From Antitrichia curtipendula (Eukaryota; Streptophyta; Bryopsida; Hypnales; Leucodontaceae), in contig OX579634.1 of the NCBI GenBank assembly GCA_951230915.1, positions 48,249,570-48,313,569 on the forward strand: a DNA stretch of 64,000 nt, read 5' to 3'. Below are positions 48,401-59,590 of the stretch, piece after piece; within the stretch, counting starts at the first letter, position 1; every line of letters begins with the position of its first letter. Position numbers and translations under genes: made by a program. The notes under the pieces are model-generated. The model was not told where the DNA came from. It made no database searches and saw only the letters and a list, made by a program, of their open reading frames with translations.

Positions 48401-48537
48401 GAGTAATTTAACGAATCTGTATTTTGTCATTCAGTGCGTACTCTGGTTGCGTTGTCTTGGGGGAGGTCTCATCTAGACATACAAACATTTAAAACTTTAA
48501 ATAGCCGATTTAGGGTTTAGGGTATTGAAACTAAAAT

Positions 48538-48680
48538 TCTGAATTCGTTTTCAGTGCTTTCTTCTCTGACCAATTCCAGGTCGTCGCTCTTGCAAATTTC
48601 AGAATCTTTGTCGAATGGCTGGCATTTTGTGTTGGGATTTGAAGGGAAGTACCCGTATTTGTGTCGGTGACGAAGAAGGC
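48538..48680 (+). repeat. Resumption of TNL upstream duplication
   Basis: Matches 10500-10640 closely (CAGTGCTTTCTTCTCTGACC, GAATGGCTGGCATTTTGTGT). This places the right edge of the RPS4-containing insertion near 48537. Confidence 0.7.
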
Positions 48681-49010
48681 CCTTCCAACTCAGTGAAATC
48701 ATGTCCTTCTGAAATGTATTCAATATTTGACTTGGTTCTTTTTTAGTACTCATTGTTGGGTGTTGACGTGAGTATTTCTTTGTGAAGTCAGAGAGGAACC
48801 AAATTATGACCTAGATGCAAACCTCCAAACCCATGTCTATTATTTTTAGGGCCACAATCAGGGTCAGTCTACTCGGTGGTGATCTGACCGGTAGAAAATC
48901 TAGTGAACCTATCCGTTGCATGTCTGCGTTTCCACGTTCAAAATGACTGATTGCATGACAAAAGAATGCATCTTATATAGGGTCCCAAAGAGTGTGAAGG
49001 TTGTGTTTAA

Positions 49011-49267
49011 TACTCCCTCCATCCCAAAATGATTGTCTACTTTGAATGTCATGTTTTTTTAAGGTTCATTTGAGTAGGTCAAAAAAAGACTTCCTTGTGG
49101 CGAATTTTATTTAAGTTGCAATGAGCACATGCAATGTTCTACATTGATTCTAGTGATAGAAAATTTGGAACCTTTTTCATTATGTTTTTTTACAATATGG
49201 TCAATGAATTTGGCTCCTAAAAAATATCTATAGTATTGTGGACAATCATTTTGGGACGGAGGGAGTA
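49011..49267. mobile_element. Stowaway MITE, 253 bp
   Basis: TA at 49011-49012 and 49266-49267 flank CTCCCTCCATCCCAAAATGA and its inverted partner at the right end, a 25-bp terminal repeat with one mismatch. This is the canonical Stowaway (Tc1/mariner) structure. Non-coding. Confidence 0.92.
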
Positions 49268-51060
49268 TGAATAATTTCTATACATCGTCCCATTAGCAAC
49301 ATCTTTTGAACTATAAATTGATGCAACCAAAAGGATGCAAAGGACTTGACCTTAAACTATGAAGCATAGTTGAAGGGAGTAGACTCAATGTTTCATTTGG
49401 TGACCTCATTTGTAAAGAAGCCTAGTGGAGTGATGAGATAATGAAACTATGGAGATGCACTCAGTTTCATTGTCATTGCAATTGTTATATTTCCTCCCAA
49501 TTGTTCTAGTTGTACCCACTATCCAACAAATCCTTCAAGTGCAGAACAAATCTATGGCTTGAGTTATGAATTGTCTTTAAATCAACAACCTTGCTATATA
49601 GTTGTGATGGTTTGTCTAAGTTCATAGTTGCATTGTGATTTTATGAGTTTGTTGTGGTATATTTTGATTGTTGTACTATTGTTGACCTTGTCTTTAGCAT
49701 GATAAATTGTAGGTACTGGTATATATAGTTGGACTTGTTTAAACTTTTTATGTAGTAGTTGTTTTGTAAATTGATTTGGTGGATCAATTGGAGTTTGAAG
49801 TAAAGTGTGGGATTTCAATTGGAAGTAAATTTTTGGATATTTAGGAAATTCAAATTTTGCTCTTGAGGTTGTAACTTTCAAACTAAAGATGAATAAATTG
49901 TTTGAAGTCCATTGAGATTATGCCACACTTTCTTTGCTTGTATTGAGGATTTTAAGCATAGAGGAAAGGTGATGACTTTGATGGATTTTTTTATTTAAGG
50001 TGTACCAATTCAAAGCTTATTTGATTTGTTGTTCAACATGTGATAATGCATTGAACCCATTTGGTTATTTTATTAGATTTAAAGTCCAAACTAAGATAGT
50101 TTAATAATGGGAACCATGGTTGATTGATTTTTTGAATGCATTTAGGATAATGTTCATTGTTCATTGTATATATTTTTTGTTTGATATTTACAATGTTTTT
50201 AGTTTAGGCAAAGTTTTATGCATTTGTACTTATACATGTGTTCTCTTTTTGTTATTAGGACCTTCGTTGCTACCAATCCCAACTTGGTGAAAGTAGTAGT
50301 TGTGAGTGTGATTTGAACAATCATTTCTATTTTTGGATGGTGCAATTTCTTTAAACCCAATTTATATATGAGATTGTGGAAACTACTATTGTAGTTTTAT
50401 TTCATAATGACTTAAAGCTCTTGTTGTGTAAATATTTTAATTTTCAATTGTGCAATGTTACAAATAATTAGTATCTTTGTTCTTGCAAATTAAAAAAATT
50501 CTAAGAGGAATTGGCTTGTTTTGAGTCCATTTAATCAAAAGCCTTGGCTAATTGCTATGTGTATGTTTTGAATCTCAAAATTATATGCCCCTCTAATTTA
50601 TTCTATACTTGTGAGGGATTGCCAACTAGGATTTCTACAAAGTAGTCCACAAACTAGGAACAATTGAATGAACAGACTTCTAAGACGCATAATATGTTAC
50701 AATTGATTGTTATTCCCCTTATTCATGACCTTGTTCCAATCATGATTTTGATTGCTCTTTGGTTGCTTGTCTAGATTTTTATATCAAAGTGTTCACAAAT
50801 GAAGAGGTCAATCCTCTCAAGCACCCATCATGTGAGTTATTTATTAAAACATAGTTTAAATGATGTTAAAACACCTTTTATTTTGTTTTGATGTTCATTT
50901 GTATTAAGCATCTTGAAGATCAAAGAATGAGAGTGCTTTGCTTATATTATGTGAGTATTGTATGACAATTTTAGTTTGATAAATATTCTTGAGTGTGTGT
51001 ACTAAAAGATTTTTATTTTTAGCCAAGGATGTAATGAACTATGTGCTTGTAGGAATGCAA
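49268..51060. other. AT-rich insertion-derived spacer upstream of TNL2
   Basis: Mostly absent from TNL1. Collinearity with 10650-10850 resumes near 50855 (ATGTTAAAACACC). No gene seen. Confidence 0.4.
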
Positions 51061-51106
51061 TCAAGATAGTGATAATTCAATGGCAAATTATTTAGAAAGT
51101 GACGCA

Positions 51107-54100
51107 ATGCCCAGGTGATATCCTAAACCTCTTGAAAATTTGTCTTCTCAAAATAGTGTTAGAGACTATGGTATGTTTGGACCTTAATTTATGCAAGTAT
51201 TGTTGATTATTCTTCATATTGTAGCTCTCATCATTTACTTTATTTTTAAAGAATGGTGGTGTATTTTTCTATCTACACTTGTTCCTTCATATTTTGAAAG
51301 ATCTTATGATGGCATAGGTGTTCTGATGAAAGCTCGAGCATTGGTCATGTTTTGGAACCCAAACACAAGATCTTTCTAAGCCATAGTGGAGTTCAAAAGG
51401 AGTTTGTGGAACACCTTTGTAAGGCCTTAGAAGACCGGTGGCACTATTCCTTTTTTGATCGTGACTCAGAATATTTACCAAAAGGTGAAAAGTTTGCGGA
51501 GTTGATCATTCAAGCTGCAGAGCAATGTGACATGTTGATTGTGGTGGTCTCCAACGAGTATTTTATGTCTAAGTGGCCCATGATTGAGTTGAATGCTTTT
51601 GTGAAAGCTCATCAATTGAACCTTAAGGCTAAGTGTCCAAAAAGTGGACCCAAGATTTTGCCTCTCTTTTACGGGCTTTCTGTAAGTGAATTGGAAAATG
51701 AGGCCATGCAAAAGAAATGGTTTGAGAATTGGGAGAAGCTAGCTGAGGATGATTTGAATAATCGAATTGTAGTAAGTGATTGGAAGTATGCCTTGGATGT
51801 TTTGAGGTCCTTCAATGGTTTGGAGTACAACAAGCAAATGAAAGAGATTCTGGCTTATGAAGATGAAATTGTGACCCACATCTGTAAGTCTATTACTACC
51901 GATTTGAAGTGGGATGATTCACATGTTCAAGGCAAATCCAATATTTGTAAGGTAATGTCTACAGTTACATCTAATTCTACTTTACTTCTAATTTTTCTTG
52001 TTGTTTCTTTTGTAGAATAGATGGAAGGCATAAATTTTTTTTAAATCTGATTGATTTTTTAACAAGATTATAGTTTTGTACATTGTGAAAATTTGATCAA
52101 GTAGACAAAATTCTCTATTTTGATATGTGAGAAGTATTGAAATTTGCCAACCTTTTCTAGCGTGTTGCATTGGTGGTCTCTATAGGCGATTGGTGCAAAG
52201 ATTAGAAGCATCAAAGTTTCAAAGAAATACTACATCAAAGTGGTTGGTGTTTATGGAGTGGGTGGTATTGGCAAGACTACAACTTGTAAGACATTGTCAA
52301 ATGAATTGTTGAAGGAATATGAAGGACGGGTGTGCCATCTTGAATTCCAAAATGAGCCTTCAGAAGATTCTACTGAGCTACTTCGAAAAGTATTGGAAGA
52401 CTTGATAAGGAGAAGTAAGGAAGTGATTCAAAAATTGAATGAAGGAGAGGTGAGATTATTCATCTTGGTTTTGATGGCATCTCCTAAATGGATTCAAAAT
52501 ATAGTAGAGAATTTAATATATGAAGTCTACTTTTGATGACTACTATAAGTAGTTGAACACGTTTGTTTTCCTTTTATGTCTTCCAATTTGAGAAGTTTCA
52601 TAGCAAGCTTTTACCTTATTGAAGATGATTTCTTACGCAATGATATATTTGAAATTGTGTGTTAAGATATGATGTGCTTCTTGAATATTTAGCTGTTGGT
52701 ATTAATATTGAAGTCATTGTAAGTTCAATTGAGATGGCTTACATTTGGATCTCTTAAATGTGAGCAGTGCAAACATGCTTTGCGTACAAGTCTTTCCAAG
52801 CAAAAAGTCTTTTTGGCTATTGACAATGTTTCGGATGACTACGAATCAATGAAGCTTGCAAAAATGTTTTTGGAAGCTCCTTATCATAAAGAGAGTTTGG
52901 TGATTGTGACTGCTCGTTCTCAAAGTATTCTTGAGCGCTTGGGGATAGATGGAGATGCATGTGTTGAGATGCCAGAGCTTGAAGAGGTGGATGCAATGAA
53001 ATTGTTCTTACACCATGCTGCACGTGGAAAGGAATTTACGAGAAATGAAGATAAGGGTCACATACTAAAATGCATCCAAAGGTGTTATTTTTCCAAGGGA
53101 GATGAACTTGGTTACCATTACCATCCTTTGGCTTTGGAAGCTTTGGGTTTGCAATTGGGTTATCATGGAGAGATTCCTTTGGAATGGGTGAAGAATTTGC
53201 CTCGGGTTAGAACTTTTAGTTCTTTGTCAAGGTCAAATCCTGTCTTTGACATTTTGAGGAGCAATTTCGACCTGCTACCATCAACTGAACAAAATTTATT
53301 TATGGATGTGGGGCTATTTGAGCATGTTGGTCGTAAAAGATTTTTTGGCCAAATTTGTATCGAGTTTTTTGAAACCTTGAGAATAGAGTGGTTGTGCGAC
53401 ATGCATGAGGAAGACGAAGATGAAATTCGACATCGGGTACACCATTTGCATTTATCTTTTTCAAGTTTTGTGTATTATGCTTTTTATTTCTTATTTCAAG
53501 ATTCTTTAATCGTTTCACTTCTTCTTTGTACTTGCCATTGGTAATGAATGACGTCAATCCTCATTATTCTTGACTAAGCAAATCCTCTTTAACCCCTAAA
53601 GCCCTGCTTGTCCCCTTAGGGAACAATTTGGGTCCGGATAGGTTCTTGTTGTCTCAATTTGAAGTGAATTTTTTTGAGGTTGTGTAGCTTTGCAAGAGCT
53701 TTGTGGATATATAATTTTTGTTTCAATCGGATGCCGGATGAAAAAGAACTTTTTGTTCAACTTTGAATGCTAATATCTTCTAATCTGTATGGTGAAATTT
53801 GATGAAATTTTTACTACATGATTTCAGACAAGTTAAGTACAAGATCCTATGGTTAAATTCCAAAAAAAACAAAAAAAATTGATTTCCTTAAATGAATACA
53901 ATAGAAGTGGTAGTTTTGAGTGGTTTTTGGCAAAAAACACCTTCATGGCTTTAGGGGTTAGATCAATTTGTACTTGAGTTAAACATTTGAGATATTGAAT
54001 AAAAGATGTAGACGTTGAAAGCTCATAATGAGTTGTTCAATAGTTTGAAAGTTGTTTATGAGTCAAAATGAGTTGCATTAGTAGCAACATTTAAAAGTCA

Positions 54101-55811
54101 AATGTACGTTTAGATTAGGAGTCCTTCAAAGTTATGAAACTCTCTACTAATACATTGTCTGTTAAAGAAGGTAAATTAAATGAAATGGAGTGTGAGAACT
54201 ATCAAGTAATTCATTTGATTAGAGTTTGATTTCAATTTTTTGTGATGGATTTAAAGGTTGTCATAGGCATGTAAGTCAAGTATTTCCTAGTTTATTGAAC
54301 ATATAAAAATGCACCTAGTTTTCTTATACCATGTTTGGTAAATAGTATATCTTACAGATTTACTCGTATTGATGTTGGAATGGCAGTTGGAGAATTTGAA
54401 AAGAAAAGGCTTGCTGCAGGATGTGGATTTGACAACTGGAGAGATAATTATGCATGATTTGTATTTTGAGTTTGCTGAATTGGAAGCAAAAGGATCTTTC
54501 AACAAGTCAAGAGATTTAAAAGAGCAGAAGTGGGTGTTTGTAGACAATGGCAATCTCACAGAGCTTAAAAGGACACCAGAGGGTAGATGTTGGCCAAAAT
54601 TGATTCGCCTTACTATTGCACAACATTCTTCATCTACAGAGGATCAATGCCAATTTATTGGTCGGATTGCAAGTTTGGATGGAATCCAATGGGATCATTT
54701 TTCCAATGTTGAGGTATTGCACTTGGAAGGAGTTCGTTGGAGACATGGAACTTTCAATTTAGAGGGGTTGCTAGGCTTAAGGTTTTTGTGTTTGTTTGAT
54801 GTCGAAGAGCTTGATAGCCTTGAAGGCTTGGGAAAATTGAAGAACTTCACCCACTTTGCATGGATATCCAGTACAGATGGTATGGGTACTCATTTTATGG
54901 GACTATTTCCCTTGTCACTCAAACTATTGATCATATGGGGTGTGAATGTGGTATTACCTTCAGACGTCTTTCTTCAATGTCAGAATTTATCCAACCTAGA
55001 GCTCGATGGGGTTGAAGCAAGTACTTTAGATTTGAGCAATTGCGAGTCCATAGAAAGTGTGTTCCTTGCGGACGTTTTGAAGTTGGAAACCTTGTCAGGC
55101 CTCTCTATCTGTCGGCCATGTAGCCTACAAAATCTTCTCATTTCTGAGTGCTGGGATTTGGTTGATATTCCAAGGTTAGATCACCTTATTGGCCTAAAGC
55201 GATTGAGTGTTGCAAATTGTCCGAAGTTGGAGGTGCCTGGTCTCTTTGAATTGCCTGATTTGGAAGTAAGATCAAGAAGACGAGGGGCTCAAAATCTGGT
55301 GGTGGATGCACCATATTCCATTTCATGCCAACTTCAAGAACTTTCTTATTCATTTAGCCAATCCATGGTGGATCTAAATCTCCATGGATTCAACCAACTA
55401 AAAGTTTTGGACTTGACTGATAGCCATGGATTCACGTCTTTAGAAGGAATGGGAGATTTGCCTGCATTGCGACGCCTCGAACTTACGTATTGCAATAATC
55501 TATTGCGATTGCCCAACTTGAGTAAGTCAAAGAACCTCGAAGACCTCAATCTTACTGGATGTAATGCGCTTGAGCTTCATGAGAAAGATATTAAAATGCT
55601 TTCGGAGTTGCCTTCCCTACAGCCGGTGCTCATTTCGGGATATGAGCTACAACAATTCAGGTTGGACTTTGTTCGACGGAAGGTACTAGTTCATGCATGC
55701 AAAGAGAGCCACTGGGTTCCACGATGTGGGTTGCACTGGAAGGAGCACACATGGGAAGAGAGAGATCTAGATGCACCTCCACTTCAAATTACAAAGTTTT
55801 TCCGTATATGA
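51107..55811 (+). CDS. TNL2: TIR-NB-LRR immune receptor, intact reading frame
   Basis: Modelled as join of 51107-51114, 51318-51951, 52186-52449, 52765-53436 and 54387-55811, giving about 1000 residues with no stop. The TIR domain spans residues about 15-200 (HKIFLSHSG, KWPMIEL). NB-ARC holds P-loop GVGGIGKT at about 238-245, kinase-2 KVFLAIDNV at 316-324, an RNBS-B-like VTARSQSIL, GLPL-like HPLALEALG and MHD at 548-550. The rest is leucine-rich repeats to the C-terminus APPLQITKFFRI. All junctions are GT/AG, and the phases and lengths equal TNL1. The start is inferred: ATG 51107 (MPR...) is the Met shared by both copies, while upstream TAG at 51051-51053 excludes a longer reading without another exon. 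Intron 4 carries a TTAA transposon. The receptor would act in the cytoplasm or nucleus in effector-triggered immunity. The ligand is unknown. Confidence 0.85.
51318..51951 (+). CDS. TNL2 TIR-domain exon
   Basis: Acceptor GCATAG at 51312-51317, donor AAG before GTAATG. It encodes CSDESSSIG, then the TIR domain. The apparent start at 51352 is TTG, not ATG, so the exon must be spliced to an upstream one. Confidence 0.83.
52186..52449 (+). CDS. TNL2 NB-ARC exon 1 (P-loop)
   Basis: 88 codons between TATAG and GTGAGA containing GVGGIGKTTTCKTL, phase 0 at both borders. Confidence 0.85.
52765..53436 (+). CDS. TNL2 NB-ARC exon 2
   Basis: 224 codons from QCKHALRTSLSKQ to DEIRHR. Kinase-2 reads FLAIDNV as in TNL1. 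The acceptor could be read as GAG|CAG (52765) or three bases later. Confidence 0.82.
53589..53961 (-). mobile_element. piggyBac-like MITE in TNL2 intron 4, 365 bp, with empty site in TNL1
   Basis: TTAA 53589-53592 then CCCCTAAAGCCCTG. It ends GGCTTTAGGGG at 53957, then TTAG 53958-53961. TNL1 has no insert and a single TGAA at 13313-13316 between identical flanks (AATC.TCT and ATCAATTTG). On the minus strand it is collinear with 62722-63298 but lacks about 210 bp of its middle. Non-coding. Confidence 0.85.
54387..55811 (+). CDS. TNL2 ARC2/LRR exon
   Basis: 474 codons after TGGCAG. MHD lies 21 residues from the exon start, followed by about a dozen irregular LRRs (for example LKVLDLTDSHGFTSLEGMG and LRRLELTYCNNLLRLPNL). 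Stop TGA at 55809-55811. Confidence 0.83.
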   Translation: MENLKRKGLLQDVDLTTGEIIMHDLYFEFAELEAKGSFNKSRDLKEQKWVFVDNGNLTELKRTPEGRCWPKLIRLTIAQHSSSTEDQCQFIGRIASLDGIQWDHFSNVEVLHLEGVRWRHGTFNLEGLLGLRFLCLFDVEELDSLEGLGKLKNFTHFAWISSTDGMGTHFMGLFPLSLKLLIIWGVNVVLPSDVFLQCQNLSNLELDGVEASTLDLSNCESIESVFLADVLKLETLSGLSICRPCSLQNLLISECWDLVDIPRLDHLIGLKRLSVANCPKLEVPGLFELPDLEVRSRRRGAQNLVVDAPYSISCQLQELSYSFSQSMVDLNLHGFNQLKVLDLTDSHGFTSLEGMGDLPALRRLELTYCNNLLRLPNLSKSKNLEDLNLTGCNALELHEKDIKMLSELPSLQPVLISGYELQQFRLDFVRRKVLVHACKESHWVPRCGLHWKEHTWEERDLDAPPLQITKFFRI

Positions 55812-57480
55812 TGAGCAGCAAGTCACAAGCTTACAAATTAAAAGCATGCTAGTACACTTTGGAGCACTCTATGCAAATTGAATGGTCAAGATCTGACAAC
55901 CCCAACCAGTTGAGATATAGATTGGTGTTCATTGGCCTCTTCTTTGAGTACTTTCAGAGAGTTACCAACATCACCAAGCTTGTGACTTGATTTAGAAAGA
56001 GAAGATGGTATCTTTTTATCCAATTTGGTTCTGGAGAGGCGGTGACGCTTTTAGTAGTCTGTTTGCGCAGCAATCAAATTAGATGACTTCCTCGTTGATT
56101 TAACGAGTGGAATTTGACAACGTGAATGGGATGAGGATGCATATAGAAGTTGAGTTTGGTTTTTCAACTTTTTCAACTTTTTTTATTAAGGTGTCAAGAA
56201 TCACGGCTAATTGGTTCAAGAAATCGTTGTGAACAATAAGTGTCCTCATCTTTGCTCCTCACTTAGTGGCAATTGAAATGTTCAATCTCGTAGGAGGATT
56301 TTTTTAATTTGATGTTTTTCATGGCACCATACATATGTTGAATACTGCAAACATTTCCATTCTCCCATTGTTTGTGAGCTACAAAATTCTACGGGAACTT
56401 CAATTGTAAAGTCTATTGTTTTTGTAAGTTTTTATGTTTAGATTAGGTTTGTCACTAAAAGAACCCTGTGCAATTTTTGACCTTCACAGCTACAACAGTG
56501 AGAGATTGTTAGAAAGAGATTGCCATTCAAGAAGTTGTTCATAGAACAAGCACAACTGAAGTATGAATGTTATTGTGGCCTTGAAAAACAAAACAATGGA
56601 TCATTTGTGATAGGCAATGGGTACTATATGGAATTTTGGAGGCCAAAATAGTGATCTATTTGGGATTATTGATTTGCATGACTTTGCACTCCATTTGTGA
56701 GTATCCTTTTTTGGCCCTCAAAGATTTTATTATGTCTGACACAACATTGTGTTATCCTAAGGTGAGGGCTCAAAATCAATGTCATCTACAATATCAGAGT
56801 CTCTACAAAATGTACTTTTGTGGACATTTGTACAATATATTAGCATTCCAACATTCCTGCACTAATGAAAAATAGTGTAAATTTTGTACATTATTGCACA
56901 TGCTCAAAGAGAATTAAAAAGTGTAGTGATGCAAGAGGTATGAAAACATCGTTGCAGTAAAAGGAGGTCATGTATGTGTATGAAGAAGTTGTAGTAGCAA
57001 GTGTGTTAATCAACAAGGAAAAATTGATGTTTATAATCAGATTGAATTTGCTCTGAGTCACCACAATCTGCTCTACAATTTACATGATTGAGAAGTCTCA
57101 ATTAGTCTACAAGAGGAATTGTTGATCATCTCATTAAAATCACAAAGAAAATTTGTACGATGGTGAGAAAATTTATACATGCCTCTATTGTACTACTGTA
57201 GAGGTTTTGCAAAAGTCATGCTGTTGATTTTAAACTCATTCTTAGAAGCCAACATGAGATGGTATTGAATTCATTGTCTAGGTGTATGTCAAACAATAAA
57301 AGTTCAATGCCAAAAAACTAAGTCTCAAAAATAGTTTTGCAACCATTGAGGTACAAAGTCAAGTCCTTTGGTGCCTTAATTATGTTGAATGGGTAGCAAG
57401 AACCTAAAAGTGATCGTGTGATTGTTGAGCCAATTTCAATGGCTGTGATAATTGGGTAGGTAGATATGTTATAAGTATCC
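55812..57480 (+). other. 3' flank of TNL2
   Basis: Collinear with the TNL1 3' flank. No preserved reading frame, so probably 3' UTR and non-coding DNA. Confidence 0.45.
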
Positions 57481-57720
57481 CTCCAAAAGATGCAGACTTG
57501 CTGTCAATCTATTTGAATAAAAAAATTTAACCCCCATGTTCTACCGTCAATCAGTACGTAAAATTAGAGCCATCAATCAATGTGGGGCTAAAAGAATCCA
57601 ACCATTGATAAAAGATTAGGTTATTATTAATGACAGTTATAAAATTAGGATTTCTATTTTTATTTTTTTTCTTAGGATTTAAAATCGATTTGGTATCATT
57701 AAGTAATAACCAAAACTCAT

Positions 57721-57801
57721 TTAACCCCTAAAGGACCAAGTGTCCGTTCAACGTACGCAAATTAGACTACACGGTCATAGGCTCTGTTCTTTAGGGGTTA
57801 A
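57721..57801. mobile_element. 73-bp TTAA micro-MITE
   Basis: Two TTAA sites flank CCCCTAAAGGACCAAG ... TCTGTTCTTTAGGGG. The 9-base tips are perfectly inverted. The element is almost nothing but termini, the smallest copy in the window. Confidence 0.75.
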
Positions 57802-59370
57802 TTTTGCTTGTTGTTGTACTGTACTTGCGAGTGGAGGTGTCAAATGGCTTGGTTCAGTGGTCGGCTGGTCGCAATTTTTAGATTGGAAATGTAGATGGCT
57901 ATTTTACAACTACAGTTGGAATTCTTGTATAGGTTTTTGGTGATTTTTGTAAACTTTGTTCCATTGATTTTTTCAATCTTTGTTCCATTGATTTTTTCCA
58001 TGAGAAGAACTAGGTCGGGGAGCTATCAGAGTGAAATCAGGAAATTCTAGCCAAGGTTTACTCAAGTGAGAGAATTGTGGTCATTTACGCGGTTGACTAT
58101 TTGGCAATGAATTAGAGTTTGGTGAATAGGTTAATTGTGTAGAATTATATGATCAATGATTTGATTTGATTCTATGCACAAGAGGTGAGTGCAAATTCAT
58201 TAAGCAAGAGGTGTGTTTGCTTTGGAGCTCTAATTCATTGTTTTTGGGTTGCCTGCAAATCATATAGGTGCATGCAAATATTAATGGAAATGCCATCGAG
58301 GACTTCAAGCAGATATGGTCTTCTAGGGCTTCTAAACAAGAGTCATATTGAGTTATGATTTTTGTGTAATTCTTTTGGGTTTGATGTGCAGATGCACAAC
58401 TGATTTTTTCTTAAAGAGTGTTACAGTTCTTGTCTTTAATAGTTCTTCTGGTTTTTTGGAATGGAAATTTTGAAGTTTTTTTTGAAATAACCACTATATA
58501 TGTATTCCTTCAAGAATTTTTATATGTAAAAGTTTTACAATTATTAGAAAATGACACATGTATTCCTTTCAAATTTTTTGTAAAAATTTAATGACCAATG
58601 CAAAAATGACAAGTAATACATCCATTTGTAATTTATGTGTGGTTTCAAAAAATGTGATAGTTTTGTCACTATCACCTCAAAAGAGACATATAACAATGCG
58701 TTAACAAGTTGAAACATGAAAATAATCTATGATTTTTATTAATCCCTAAATGTCCAAGGAAATTTTTGAAATTTTTGAAATTTGATTTAAATTGAACAAA
58801 AAATTGACATTTTTATCAATTTTATCAATTTTTAAAAAATTTTAATCATACAAATCAAAATGGACATGTTAGAGATCGTATGGGAAAAGAAAACACAACA
58901 TTGTCACTTATGGATTGAAAGATTAAAATGTTTGAACATAAAGGTGTTAAAATTGTGAAAGTGATTTCAAGTCTTTCATTCCTCTTTTTACATGTCAAAT
59001 CCAAAAAAAGAAGATAAAGGGCATAACATGCCTAACCCCAATCAATTTACAGCTTTTCAAATTTTATTCTATAATTTTCTTAAATAAAATTCTAATGTGT
59101 TTTTTTCTCCAAGATCTAGTATATTTAAGGCTCATTTCTAAGAGCCCTCAATACTAGAAAATTAAGATCTACAATGGACATTGTTGTACAAAGTCTTGAA
59201 TAGATAATCAGAATCATTCATTTTTATAATTGGATTATTAATGCTAAAATTAAACTAAAGAAAACAAATTTCAAAAACAATGACTAATAAAACTAATATT
59301 GTGTTAGAATTTTATTTAATTTCAAGTATTGTCAACACCAAAATTTGGTGCCTAGAGCATTTAGAGGTTG
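57802..59370. other. AT-rich intergenic
   Basis: A short direct repeat GTTCCATTGATTTTTTC occurs twice at 57959-58002. No gene seen. Confidence 0.4.
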
Positions 59371-59374
59371 AGCT

Positions 59375-59590
59375 ATAATTTCAAAGTTCCAAAGAATATG
59401 GATCTCTACATGATAGTAGGGCTTCATTTTATCATTTCATATTTTTTAAAGTTTCACAAGTGTATGCCAAATATATTGGTATATGATTTCTGCTAATATG
59501 GTGTCATAAAGTGTTGCTTTCATTTTCATAGTGTGTAATAAAAAATTAGAGTTTATAGAATATAGGACTTCATTTTCATTGAAAGAAAAC
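59375..59590 (+). repeat. Paralogous segment matching 22470-22670
   Basis: About 200 bp collinear with 22470-22670, probably the far end of the receptor duplication. Non-coding. Confidence 0.55.
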
